Below, piece by piece: positions 1 through 8,966 of a DNA stretch of 64,000 bases. The notes under the pieces are model-generated. The model ran no database searches, was not told where the DNA came from, and saw only the letters and a program-made list of their open reading frames with translations. Source of the DNA: Ilumatobacteraceae bacterium (GTDB taxonomy: Bacteria > Actinomycetota > Acidimicrobiia > Acidimicrobiales > Ilumatobacteraceae); NCBI GenBank assembly GCA_022843125.1, contig JALHOG010000010.1:34899-98898 (forward strand), given 5' to 3'. The translations under genes and the position numbers were made by a program. Numbering within the stretch: the first letter of the stretch is position 1; every line of letters begins with the position of its first letter.

Positions 1-1403
1 TGGCCCTGGAGGCCGATGATGTGCATCGGTCCGAAGGTCAGGTTCATGCCGATGATCATCAGCCAGAAGTTCCACTTGCCGAGGGTCTCGTTCAGCAGCT
101 TGCCGAACATCTTCGGCCACCAGTAGTAGAGGCCGGAGAAGATGCCGAGCACCGCCCCACCGAACAGCACGTAGTGGAAGTGGGCGACGATGTAGTACGT
201 GTCGGTCTGCTGTGTGTCGGACGGAGCAACGGCGTGCGTGACGCCCGACAGACCGCCGATGGTGAACTGCACGATCAGACCGATCGCGAACAGCATCGCC
301 GTGGTGAAGACCAGCTTGCCGCCCCACATGGTCATGATCCAGTTCACGATCTTGACGCCGGTGGGGATCGCGATCGCCATCGTGGCGACGGAGAACACCG
401 CCACCGAGATCGGCCCGAGGCCTGAGGCGAACATGTGGTGGGCCCACACACCCCAGCCGACGAAGCCGATCGCGGCGCCGGAGAACACCACCAGCGGGTA
501 GCCGAAGAGCGGCTTCTTCGAGAAGACCGGGAGCACCTCGGACACGATGCCGAACGAGGGCAGGATCAGGATGTAGACCTCGGGGTGACCGAAGATCCAG
601 AACAGGTGCTGCCAGAGCAGCGGGTCGGCGCCGGCCTCGACACTGAAGAACGTGGCGTCGAAGTTGCGCTGGAACATCAGCAGGAACAGCGCCACCGTGA
701 TGACCGGGATCGCGAACAGCAGCAGGAACTGCACGATCAGGATCATCCACGTGAAGATCGGCATCTTCATCAGACTCATGCCGGGAGCCCGCATGTTGAT
801 CACGGTGACGATCAGGTTGATCGCGCCGGTCAGCGAGGCGATGCCGGTGATCTGGAGACCGAGCGTCCAGAAGTCGATTCCGCTGGTGGGCGAGAACGGC
901 ACCGACGAGTTCGGGGCGTACATGAACCAACCGCCGTCGGCGGCACCGCCGAGGAACCACGACGTGTTGATGAAGATCGCACCGAAGAGGAAGCACCAGA
1001 AGCCGAACGCGTTGATGCGCGGGAATGCAACGTCACGAGCGCCGATCTGCAGGGGCACGAAGTAGTTCGCGAACGCAGCCGCCATCGGCATCACGAAGAG
1101 GAACACCATCGTGGTGGCGTGCATCGTGAACATCTGGTTGTACTTGTCGGCCGAGAGGATCGTCCCCTCATTGGTGGCGAGCTGGGCGCGGATGAGCAGC
1201 GCCTCGAAGCCACCGAGGAAGAAGAAGAAGATCGCGGTGACGCCGTACATGATGCCGAGCTTCTTGTGGTCGATCGTGAACAGCCACGATTTCCACCCCT
1301 TGGTCTCGACGGGACGCCGGAACACGCCGTACGACGACGACGGCGTGACGACGGCCGGCACGAGGCCGCCGTCGCGGGTTGCGGGACGTTCGATCAGCGC
1401 CAT
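1..1403 (-). CDS. ctaD: Cytochrome c oxidase subunit I (C-terminus outside window)
   Basis: Catalytic subunit of an aa3-type terminal oxidase in the cytoplasmic membrane, which reduces O2 and pumps protons. About 467 N-terminal residues are present and the rest lies beyond position 1. The translation shows all the metal ligands: the helix II heme a His in TMHATTMVF, the CuB motif GHPEVY, the WAHHMF pair, and HFHY for the high-spin heme and heme a. The ATG at 1401-1403 lies 7 bases after the ctaC stop, and GGAAG in the end of ctaC can act as its ribosome binding site, so the two are probably translated from one message. This is the genuine COX1 of the cluster, in contrast to the ligand-free paralog at 4437-6116. 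Confidence 0.97.
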   Translation of the reverse strand, partial: MALIERPATRDGGLVPAVVTPSSSYGVFRRPVETKGWKSWLFTIDHKKLGIMYGVTAIFFFFLGGFEALLIRAQLATNEGTILSADKYNQMFTMHATTMVFLFVMPMAAAFANYFVPLQIGARDVAFPRINAFGFWCFLFGAIFINTSWFLGGAADGGWFMYAPNSSVPFSPTSGIDFWTLGLQITGIASLTGAINLIVTVINMRAPGMSLMKMPIFTWMILIVQFLLLFAIPVITVALFLLMFQRNFDATFFSVEAGADPLLWQHLFWIFGHPEVYILILPSFGIVSEVLPVFSKKPLFGYPLVVFSGAAIGFVGWGVWAHHMFASGLGPISVAVFSVATMAIAIPTGVKIVNWIMTMWGGKLVFTTAMLFAIGLIVQFTIGGLSGVTHAVAPSDTQQTDTYYIVAHFHYVLFGGAVLGIFSGLYYWWPKMFGKLLNETLGKWNFWLMIIGMNLTFGPMHIIGLQG

Positions 1404-1410
1404 GCGATCA

Positions 1411-2655
1411 TCACTTCCGTTCCAACAGATAGGCGACCAGCTCGTTGATCTGGTCTTCCGACAGTCCGAGGTTGGGCATGCCGCGCACCTTGCCGTCGGT
1501 CTCCAGCAATGCGGTGGCGTCGGCGTACATCGGCTTCTTGGCGGGCGCGTCTCGCAGCCATTCCTTGAGGTCGATCTCGTTGAGGCATTCCGGCGTGACG
1601 CCCTTCAGGTAGGCCGCGCCGAAGTCTTCCGGGCTGGCGTTCCAGACCTCGTCGCGACAGGCCGGCGTGAGGAGGTCCCACGACGCTCCGGCGAAGGTGT
1701 TGCGCGTCATGAAGTTGGTGAGGTTCGGGGCAGCGCCCGAGTACACCCACTGGTCGGGGGCCGACACGATCGGATCGCCGTTGCCGTCGACGAGACCGTC
1801 GACCTGGTGGCAGCGGGCGCACTGGGAGACATAGGTGACCTCACCGGCCGCGGCGAGCGTGCCCGCCTCGGGCGACTGGTACGGCTCGAGCTGGTTGTCG
1901 AGCCAGGCCTGGAAGTCGTCGGGGTCGAGCGCGATCATCTCCATGCGCATGTTGGCGTGGCTGAGGCCGCAGAACTCGGTGCACTGGCCGGCGTAGATGC
2001 CCGGACCGTCGGCGTGGAAGCGCCACGTGTGGACACGACCCGGCACCATGTCGCGCTTGCCGTTGAGCTTCGGGATCCAGAACGAGTGGATCACGTCACG
2101 GCTGGTTCCACGGATCAGCACCTTGGTGTCGGTCGGGATGATGACCTGGCCGCTGGTGATGAGCGGAACTGCCGCAGCGTTCGACGGGGTGTAGCCACAG
2201 ATCGAGCCGTCGGCGGCGACCGGGTAGTCGTACTCCCACCACCACTGCTGACCGGTGACGTTGATGACGCACTCGGTGTCCTGGGTTTCGGCGAGGTCGA
2301 AGATGGTGTTGACCGTGAACCCGGCGATCACGGCGAGGATCGCTGCGGGGAGCGCGATGAACGTGTACTCGATGATCGGGTTGCCGTGCGACTGCTCCGG
2401 GATCGGCTGGCCGCGATCCTTGAACTTGATGACGGCGTACAGCACGACCGCCATCACGATCACGCCGACGATGCCTGCGACGAGGAAGATCGGCCACTGG
2501 AGGTTGTGGATCGTCTGGGCGTTCTCGCCCTCTGGTGCCCACGTGTCCTGCGGGGCGTCCTGCGCGCATGCGGAGATCGCGAGCGCGCCGGCGCCCAGGA
2601 GGGCGAGGCGGGCTGCGTGGGCGAGGCGCCGGGGGGTGGAGGGTCGCTCAGACAT
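1411..2655 (-). CDS. ctaC: Cytochrome c oxidase subunit II fused to cytochrome c
   Basis: A 414-residue membrane-anchored electron entry subunit. The N-terminus is a lipoprotein signal with lipobox ISAC (Cys30), followed by two membrane helices (about 54-78 and 97-119) and a CuA cupredoxin domain whose ligands are visible: His190, Cys225, Glu227, Cys229, His233 and Met236 (CTEFCGLSHANM). A C-terminal class I cytochrome c domain follows, with CARCH heme binding (Cys279, Cys282, His283) and a distal Met in GMPNLGL. This caa3-like fusion delivers electrons from a tethered heme c to CuA. The MSERP start was chosen because the lipoprotein signal begins there; an open frame continues upstream but overlaps the preceding gene and has no family similarity. 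Confidence 0.95.
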   Translation of the reverse strand: MSERPSTPRRLAHAARLALLGAGALAISACAQDAPQDTWAPEGENAQTIHNLQWPIFLVAGIVGVIVMAVVLYAVIKFKDRGQPIPEQSHGNPIIEYTFIALPAAILAVIAGFTVNTIFDLAETQDTECVINVTGQQWWWEYDYPVAADGSICGYTPSNAAAVPLITSGQVIIPTDTKVLIRGTSRDVIHSFWIPKLNGKRDMVPGRVHTWRFHADGPGIYAGQCTEFCGLSHANMRMEMIALDPDDFQAWLDNQLEPYQSPEAGTLAAAGEVTYVSQCARCHQVDGLVDGNGDPIVSAPDQWVYSGAAPNLTNFMTRNTFAGASWDLLTPACRDEVWNASPEDFGAAYLKGVTPECLNEIDLKEWLRDAPAKKPMYADATALLETDGKVRGMPNLGLSEDQINELVAYLLERK

Positions 2656-2702
2656 CAACGAAGTCCGTACTTTCTGCGGTGTGTGCAAGGTATCCCACGA
2701 AT

Positions 2703-3842
2703 TCACGGGACGACCACTTCGAGCGTGGCATCCGTGCCGGGCACGGCGAACTCGTAGCCCTCGTCGGTGGCGAAGCTCGGCAGGTCGAAGATCAGGGTGA
2801 GGAACTGGACGCCACCCTCCTTGGCGAGGGCGGTGCAGATCTGCTCGGGGCCGACGGGCTGGCCGTTGTCGTCGAGACGGGGGTTCATGCCGATCACGAG
2901 CCGCGCCTCGCCGCCCGACTCGTTGCGGAACATCACATTGTTCGGGTTCGAGCGGGGCAGGGTGAGCGGTGCGGCGCCTTCGACCGTGGGGACGAAGCCC
3001 GGTGCGGTCCAGGTGAGGGTGGTGCCGTCGAAGATGACCTCGGCGGCGACGTTCGACTTGCCGGCCACCGTCTGGCTGGCCTTCTCGTCGGCCGACACCT
3101 CTTCGGCGCCGCACTCGCCACGAGCCGCGTAGTACGCCGTGGTCTTGTGCACCTCGATCTCACGTTCGCCGTTGACCCCGGCGACCGTGCCGCCGGCGAT
3201 CAGGGCCACCGTGGCGAGGCCGAACGTCCCGGTGAGCGCCGTCTTGGAAGCGCCCCGCTTGACCCCGACGACCGCTCCGATGGCGAGCACGAGGGCAGAG
3301 ACGATCGAGAACCCGATCACGGTCGACGACTTCGACGGCAGGCCGAGCATCACCCGGCTGAACGAGTAGGCCACGATCCCGAACACGATCGCGGCAGCGA
3401 TCGGGATCTCGAGCGGATCGATGAGGAAGTTCCGGGCGTGGCTGTTGTAGCCACGCTCGGCGGACGCCCGCTCACTCCACCCCTGCACGAGCCACTCGAG
3501 GGCGCCGGCGGTGACGATGATCGCTCCGAGGATGAACAGGGCCGGGAGCGATGCGAGCCCGAGCGCCATCGCCGTCGCGCCGACGGCGATCAGCAACGGC
3601 CAGAGGCTGGGGGTGGCGCTCGCCTGGGCGGCAGCCGAGCTCTCGAACGCGTCGGTGTCCATCGCCGAGACGTTGGCGTCGCGGCCGTACGTGCTGATCC
3701 CGGCGAGCAGCGCCAGTCCGGCAGCTGCCGAGATGAGGCCGATCGTGCCGAGGGCGCCGCCGTTCGCCACGCCATAGATGAGGGCGAGCAACCCGGCCGC
3801 GACGGCGGATCCGACGAGGAGTTTCGAACCGGTGGTGATCAT
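2703..3842 (-). CDS. Membrane protein of the cytochrome oxidase cluster, unassigned
   Basis: A 379-residue protein between COX3 and CtaC. I see about five or six hydrophobic segments: two near the N-terminus, a pair at about 84-118, and two at about 150-200. These are followed by a roughly 170-residue soluble domain rich in beta-type sequence, probably outside the cytoplasm. The soluble part has one Cys before GEEV-like text near 240 and another in the segment EQICTAL. The position suggests an accessory or subunit IV-like component of the oxidase, but I recognise no family with confidence. A degenerate cupredoxin fold for the C-terminal domain is possible but unproven. The spacing (14 bases after COX3, 47 before ctaC) fits co-transcription. 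Confidence 0.8.
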   Translation of the reverse strand: MITTGSKLLVGSAVAAGLLALIYGVANGGALGTIGLISAAAGLALLAGISTYGRDANVSAMDTDAFESSAAAQASATPSLWPLLIAVGATAMALGLASLPALFILGAIIVTAGALEWLVQGWSERASAERGYNSHARNFLIDPLEIPIAAAIVFGIVAYSFSRVMLGLPSKSSTVIGFSIVSALVLAIGAVVGVKRGASKTALTGTFGLATVALIAGGTVAGVNGEREIEVHKTTAYYAARGECGAEEVSADEKASQTVAGKSNVAAEVIFDGTTLTWTAPGFVPTVEGAAPLTLPRSNPNNVMFRNESGGEARLVIGMNPRLDDNGQPVGPEQICTALAKEGGVQFLTLIFDLPSFATDEGYEFAVPGTDATLEVVVP

Positions 3843-3855
3843 CGTGCTGGTGCGC

Positions 3856-4440
3856 TCACTTGGTGACGTAGACGAGGAACCACACCGCGCTGTAGGCAGC
3901 GGCGATGAAGTACCAGTACAGGGCGTGGGCGGACAGGACCTCGACCTCGCCGAGGCGGCCGCCGAGGGCTCGGAACGAGGCGACGACGGTGTAGACGAGT
4001 CCGGCGGCGACGAGTGCGGTCATCGTGCCGGTCACGGCATAGAACAGCGGCCCGTAGTAGTCGGCGGCGATCGGGACACCCATCGTGTACCAGACGAACG
4101 CCTGACCGTTGATGAAGGCGATCGCGAGCAGGCCGACGATCCCGAGGGCCAGCGCCGTGTGCGCCCGGTCGTCACGCTTGCCGGAGTACACCGCCCACTG
4201 GGCGAACACGCACAGCGACCACAGGGTCATCAGCATCACGTTCGACGCGACCTCGGTGATGATGTAGTCGACCGGGAAACGACCCTCCGGGTTGGCGTCG
4301 AGGAAGCGCTCACGCAGGAGCGCGAACACGGCGAGCATGCCGCCGATGAGCATGGTGCCGGCGACGCACGCGAGCGCCGTGCCGACCAGCAGCTGGCGAC
4401 GGGGCGCCGGCGGCGCAGCAGCGGGCAGTGCCATCGTCAC
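3856..4440 (-). CDS. ctaE: Cytochrome c oxidase subunit III
   Basis: A 194-residue COX3-family membrane protein with five evident hydrophobic segments, about the length of the short bacterial subunit III. Family features include the acidic residue in an early helix (VDYIITEVASN), the segment HTALALGIVGLLAIAFINGQ after a charged loop, and the terminal helix HALYWYFIAAAYSAVWF, matching the conserved HxxYWHFVDxVWxxxF pattern of COX3 with changes. The start codon overlaps the stop of the upstream COX1-like gene by 4 bases (ATGA), indicating translational coupling. It probably stabilises subunit I. Confidence 0.88.
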   Translation of the reverse strand: MTMALPAAAPPAPRRQLLVGTALACVAGTMLIGGMLAVFALLRERFLDANPEGRFPVDYIITEVASNVMLMTLWSLCVFAQWAVYSGKRDDRAHTALALGIVGLLAIAFINGQAFVWYTMGVPIAADYYGPLFYAVTGTMTALVAAGLVYTVVASFRALGGRLGEVEVLSAHALYWYFIAAAYSAVWFLVYVTK

Positions 4441-6116
4441 GACCGGCTCCCTTCATGGGTCATGTCGAACACCGGCGTGGCGGACGCCACCGTCGGGACG
4501 TGCTCGAAGTTCGAGGCGGGGGCCGGCGACGGCCTGCTCCACTCGATGGTGTGGCCACCGAACGGGTTGTCGGCCGCACGGGCGCCGGCACCGACGAACG
4601 TCTTCATCATGAGGCCGACGAACGCCAGCACGGCGACGAGCATCAGGATGCTGCCGATCATCGACAGCACGTTCCAGAGCGAGGCGCTCCCTGCGTAGTC
4701 GAGCGACAGGACCGTTTCGAGATCGGGATCGCTCGCCGGGATGCCGCCTGCCTGACCGAGGAAGCCGGCGATGTAGAGCGGCAGCGACGCGAGGACCGTG
4801 CCGCCCAGCGCCAGCAGGACGAGCGGCAGCACGAGCTTCTCGGGGAGGGTGCGACCCCACAGCTTGGGCGCCCAGAACGCGATACCACCCATGACGCCCA
4901 TCGCAGCGCCGTAGACGACGTACAGCACGGCACCTTCCTCCATTGCTGTCCCGGCGATCTCGAGGTCGGCGATGCCCATCAAGAAGGTGCCGACGACACC
5001 GACGAACACCATCCCCATCCCGAGGAAGGAGAACAGGAACGCAGCCGTGATCTGCGGGCGGCCGTGAGCCATGCCGGACTTGGCGGTGAGACCACCGAGA
5101 CCCATCACCATCAGCAGGCCGAGCACCGGAACGCCGACCAGCGTCAGGAAGGGCAGCAGATCGCCGAGGAACGCGCCGAAGGTCTGATCGCTGTCGAGGC
5201 TGACCATCGTGGCGATGTTGTCGGGCGACGTGACGAACGACTGCGTCGTGACGGCGGCGAACGCAGCGAACCCGACGAAGGCGATCCCGGTGAAGAGGAC
5301 CCCACGGAGCGGCTGGCGGGCCTTGAACGTGACCGGCATCAGTTCGGCGGCGACGCCGACGGCCGGGATCGCGAACACGATGACCATCGGAACCGAGAAG
5401 ATCCAGCCGATCCACGGGCCGATGCCCTCGGCGCCACCGAAGTTCAACTGGGTGCCCAGGCGATGATCGATGAATACGTAGATGATCGCCCCGAACGCGA
5501 CGGGCAGCGCCACCACGGCGCCGATCGCGCTGACGAGCGCCGACCACGAGAACAGGGGAACACGCCACATGGTCATGCCGGGCGCACGGGTGGTGAGCAC
5601 CGTCACCGCGACCGATCCGGCCGACGCCAGCAGACCGAGGATCATGAGGCCGTGCCCGGCGAGGAACAGGTCGACGGCGTCGGGCGTGCCGCCACCGACG
5701 CCCCCGTTGCGACCGAGCGCCGTGAACGTCAGCACCAGGCCGCCGAGCCACGCGTAGCAACCCGTGAGCGCCAGGCGCGGGAAGGCGATCTGGCGGGCAC
5801 CCAGCTGGAGGGGGACGACGGCGATCGCGAGCCCGAGCGCCAGCGGGATGACACCGGCGAAGACCAGAGAGACCCGCTGGGCTTGGAACAGCTGGACCAG
5901 CGTGTCGCGCTGGAGCGCGGCGGACTCGGCGGCACGTTCGAGACCCAGCAGGGCGCTGATGACGGTCGCTCCGAGCAGGCCGAGCAGGCCGAACCCCAGG
6001 TAGATCCGGCCGATCTTCTTGTGATCGGCGGTCGTCGCCCAAGAGGCCAGACCGGCGAAGAACGACGCCACGACCGATTCACCGGCTGCGTCTGCGTGGG
6101 TTTCGATCGTCGTCAT
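4437..6116 (-). CDS. COX1-fold paralog lacking heme and copper ligands
   Basis: A 559-residue protein with at least 12 membrane segments that aligns along its length with the genuine CtaD of this cluster: ADHKKIGRIY against IDHKKLGIMY, and VPLQLGARQIAFPR against VPLQIGARDVAFPR. All catalytic ligand positions differ. The helix II heme a His is Gln80, the CuB motif GHPEVY is SVPMVI (Val242), the His-His pair of helix VII is replaced within VTTQS (about 289-293), and no His occurs in the helix X segment (about 390-400). It therefore cannot bind the two hemes or CuB in the usual way. As first gene of the oxidase operon and overlapping COX3, it is probably a structural or assembly subunit. Automatic annotation would call it cytochrome c oxidase subunit I, which would mislead. 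Confidence 0.85.
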   Translation of the reverse strand: MTTIETHADAAGESVVASFFAGLASWATTADHKKIGRIYLGFGLLGLLGATVISALLGLERAAESAALQRDTLVQLFQAQRVSLVFAGVIPLALGLAIAVVPLQLGARQIAFPRLALTGCYAWLGGLVLTFTALGRNGGVGGGTPDAVDLFLAGHGLMILGLLASAGSVAVTVLTTRAPGMTMWRVPLFSWSALVSAIGAVVALPVAFGAIIYVFIDHRLGTQLNFGGAEGIGPWIGWIFSVPMVIVFAIPAVGVAAELMPVTFKARQPLRGVLFTGIAFVGFAAFAAVTTQSFVTSPDNIATMVSLDSDQTFGAFLGDLLPFLTLVGVPVLGLLMVMGLGGLTAKSGMAHGRPQITAAFLFSFLGMGMVFVGVVGTFLMGIADLEIAGTAMEEGAVLYVVYGAAMGVMGGIAFWAPKLWGRTLPEKLVLPLVLLALGGTVLASLPLYIAGFLGQAGGIPASDPDLETVLSLDYAGSASLWNVLSMIGSILMLVAVLAFVGLMMKTFVGAGARAADNPFGGHTIEWSRPSPAPASNFEHVPTVASATPVFDMTHEGSRS

Positions 6117-6269
6117 GGGACGTAGGTGTTTCCTTCAACGTTGCTGGCAACGGCTCGCGAGTCGACGCGACACTACCGACCGAACACTACTGGGCACGTT
6201 GGGCGCGAGTGGAAATCCTCCGCCCGCGCTCATGAGCCGCTCGACCGTGACGTCGGGCTCATCCGGCGC

Positions 6270-7460
6270 TCATCCGGCGAGCCCGAACTGGGCCCGGCCC
6301 GTGCCGGTGAGGTCGTCGACGGTGGCCCGGCCGACGAACTCGACCTCGAAGTCCTCCGGAGGGAAATCACGCGGGCTGGCGCCCCGGCGGAATCGCTCCA
6401 GGTGGTCGGCCTGATACGCAGCGTTGCGTTCGCACCACGGCGAGGCACCGATGTACATGACGTTGCCCCACCTGACGTCGTTCGTCGCGTCGGCGACCGA
6501 GTGGAAGACGTCGCCGTGCCACCACACGGTGTCGCCCGGAACGACCGCCGGGATCGGCACCAACGCCCGGGCGAGGAGCTCGTCGCCGTGGTCGCTCCGG
6601 GGAGCGGGCGTCGGTTCGCCGTCGAGGCCGAGCTCGCCGGCGAGCCCGACCACGAACCGGTACGCCACGGCGAGCGGGATCGGGACCAGATGGAGCACCC
6701 CGTCGTCGGGTTCCATCTCGGAGAGCGCCGTCCAGCCCTGGAACGTGCGGAAGACCGAGCAGCCGACGGGCGACTCGACGGGCAGCACGGTCCGGTAGGC
6801 CGGGTTCCACGGATCGAAGGCGTCGATGCCGCCCGTGAGGAGTGGCGCGAACACACGCTGGTTCTCGAGGATCGTCCAGCCGCCGATGGCCGGGGTGTCG
6901 ACGTGCATACCGAGCCCCAGGGAGTCGGCCCCGGGTTCGCGCCGGCGGACCCGATCGGGGTAGCCGATGTCGGTGTCGGGGTCGAACCACGCACCGCCCG
7001 GCCCGCCCGGCGTATCGAGGGTCCAGAGCCGGTTGAGGAACCGACGGGCGGCGACCATGTTCGGGTGCTGGCGGGCGGCCACCTGGGGGCGGGACCAGTA
7101 GACGCCCCAGATCCGCGACCCGGTGGCCGCCTCGGCGTTGTGGGCCTCGAACCGCTCGCGGAAGGCGTTGCGCGACACGTAGTCGGCGATCTCGGCGTCC
7201 CAGGCTTCGGCCTCGGCCCGCTCGAAGGTGCCGCGGACCACCGCGCATCCCCGGCGGTGGACGGCCGCGATCGTGGGCGGGGGGACGGTCCCGGCCAGCA
7301 CCTCGGCCATGTCGATCTCGGGGATCACCGGGCTCCCGGCCGCGACCGCCGCCTCGACCGCCTCGACCTCGGCAGTGACGTGCGCCCGGAGCTCGTCCAA
7401 CCGCCGGGCGACGACGTCGGGCCCGATCGCGAGCGATGCGAGGTACTCGTCAACGGTCAT
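6270..7460 (-). CDS. DUF1479 family Fe(II)/2-oxoglutarate-type oxygenase
   Basis: A 396-residue soluble protein of the DUF1479 (YbiU-like) family, which has the double-stranded beta-helix fold of iron/2-oxoglutarate dioxygenases. The facial triad is visible as HVD in GMHVDTPAIGG and a distal His in WWHGDVFHSV. Other family segments are TVDEYL at the start, RGCAVVRGTF, and SPVGCSVFRTFQGW. The substrate is unknown. The start at MTVDEYL fits family length; a CATGAT sequence ends 6 bases before this ATG and could be a -10 box of a leaderless transcript. A 22-base tandem duplication (two copies of ctcatccggcg) lies at the stop codon. Confidence 0.85.
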   Translation of the reverse strand: MTVDEYLASLAIGPDVVARRLDELRAHVTAEVEAVEAAVAAGSPVIPEIDMAEVLAGTVPPPTIAAVHRRGCAVVRGTFERAEAEAWDAEIADYVSRNAFRERFEAHNAEAATGSRIWGVYWSRPQVAARQHPNMVAARRFLNRLWTLDTPGGPGGAWFDPDTDIGYPDRVRRREPGADSLGLGMHVDTPAIGGWTILENQRVFAPLLTGGIDAFDPWNPAYRTVLPVESPVGCSVFRTFQGWTALSEMEPDDGVLHLVPIPLAVAYRFVVGLAGELGLDGEPTPAPRSDHGDELLARALVPIPAVVPGDTVWWHGDVFHSVADATNDVRWGNVMYIGASPWCERNAAYQADHLERFRRGASPRDFPPEDFEVEFVGRATVDDLTGTGRAQFGLAG

Positions 7461-7717
7461 GTCGGGATCATGCACGACCGGACCGCGCTGGGACACTTCC
7501 ACGGACACGCGACGACGACGCCGGATCGGGGTCGGTGTTCCCGCGCTGACGCCGGCACCCACGACGGGCACGAACGAGCGCGACATCGCCGCGAACGGGA
7601 CGTGGGTGGCGCGAGCGAGCAGCGTCGGGGAACGACGGCCGTCGACCGGCCATGCGATCCTGGCTGGACCGGGCACGCGACGAGGTGCCCGGTCGAGGGG
7701 TGCGGCTTCGGGCGGCA

Positions 7718-8944
7718 TCACGCCGCCGCCTTGCGACTCGGTGGGCCGGTGGAGAGGACGGCGCCGTCGGGCATCGTGATGGTGAGCTCGCGGTTGGGGC
7801 CGAGCACCAGCTGCCATCGCTCCCGGTGGAGCATGGCGTGGTGGTGCGGGCAGACCGGCAGGAGGTTCGCGAGGGCGGTGCGGCCGCCGTGCTCCCACTC
7901 GTGGACGTGGTGGAGCTTGGTGTGGCGGTAGTGGACCTCGCACCCGGGGATCGAGCAGGTGGCGTACAGGGCGTTGAGGGCCCGGCGCTGGGCGCGGTTG
8001 GCGAGGCGGGTGGTGCGACCGAGGTCGAGCGCACCCGGTGCGTGGAGGACCACGCCGTTGCGGACCACGACGGTGTTGACGTCGACCTGGTCGGACCCCA
8101 TCAGGTGGGCGAGGACCCGGAGCGGCACCTCGACGGGGATCCCCCAGTCGACCGCGGGGCCACCCGCGCCGTCGGACTGTGACGCATCGACGACCACCAC
8201 GTGGTCGGGACGACCGGAGCGGGCGGTGCGACCCTGCCCGGTGACCAGCGCCACCACGGCGAGGGCTGCGAGGTGTCGCTGCTTGAGGACCGGATCGGTG
8301 GGGCAGGTGGCAGGGGTCTGCTGCGCGAACAGCGCCTCGATCTGGGCCTGCACCCGTGCGTCGAACGCGACGCCGGTGAGCGGATCGAGACGGCCGGCGT
8401 AGCAGTACATCCCCTCGGCGTCTGTCCAGCTGCGGTGGGACACCGCCCGCTGCTGCCGTTCGAGCCGACTGGTGCCGTCGTCGCGCTCGACAGCTCGCCG
8501 TTCGAGATCGAGCCGGTTGCGGAACTGGCGCACGGTCGCCGCTGCGGCGACGGCGACCAGCGACCGAACCCGCTCGATGAGCTCGTTGCGCGCCGGGCCC
8601 TCGATCGCCTTGGCCGTGTTGGTGATGGCATCGACGTGGGCGGCGGTGATGGTGGCGGCGGAGAGGGCCGCGGCGAACTCGGGCAGTGCGGCGAGGGTGG
8701 CGGCGCGCTCGGTGGCCTTCAGGGCCTCGCCGAGCGACGTGCGGGTGCACTCGGCGATGGTGCGCTCGGGGAACGACACCTGCGGGCGGAGCCGCTCGAT
8801 CATGGCGGCGTCGGCCGCTGCCAGCCACGCCCGCAACTCGGACGACGCCCGCAACCCGACCTCGATCGACCCCGCGTCGGCCCCGGCGTCGCCGCGCACG
8901 GCATCGACCCGCCGCATCTGCTCGATCACCAGTTCGAACTCCAT
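7718..8944 (-). CDS. DUF222 domain HNH endonuclease-like protein
   Basis: A 408-residue protein of the actinobacterial DUF222/13E12 repeat family. The N-terminal helical DUF222 region (about 1-200) leads to a C-terminal HNH motif: CSIPGCEVHYRHTKLHHVHEWEHGG split over about 340-365, then NLLPVCPHHHAMLH, giving the Cys and His ligands and the catalytic His. These proteins are multi-copy in actinobacteria and often damage-induced; their targets are unknown. The ATG at 8942-8944 was chosen because the family N-terminus begins there. The sequence just upstream reads TTGTCA, about 11 bases, then CAGACT and 6 bases to the ATG. A second member lies at 35445-36773. Confidence 0.9.
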   Translation of the reverse strand: MEFELVIEQMRRVDAVRGDAGADAGSIEVGLRASSELRAWLAAADAAMIERLRPQVSFPERTIAECTRTSLGEALKATERAATLAALPEFAAALSAATITAAHVDAITNTAKAIEGPARNELIERVRSLVAVAAAATVRQFRNRLDLERRAVERDDGTSRLERQQRAVSHRSWTDAEGMYCYAGRLDPLTGVAFDARVQAQIEALFAQQTPATCPTDPVLKQRHLAALAVVALVTGQGRTARSGRPDHVVVVDASQSDGAGGPAVDWGIPVEVPLRVLAHLMGSDQVDVNTVVVRNGVVLHAPGALDLGRTTRLANRAQRRALNALYATCSIPGCEVHYRHTKLHHVHEWEHGGRTALANLLPVCPHHHAMLHRERWQLVLGPNRELTITMPDGAVLSTGPPSRKAAA

Positions 8945-8966
8945 GTGATCAGTCTGACAGGGGGGT

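Noticed and set aside
1411..3114. A 567-residue form of subunit II with a long N-terminal extension
   Set aside because: The extension overlaps the upstream membrane protein gene in another frame; the lipoprotein signal begins at 2655.
6117..6269. Promoter of the oxidase operon from two TAGTGT copies
   Set aside because: Two equally spaced candidates and no matching -35, so no single promoter can be supported.
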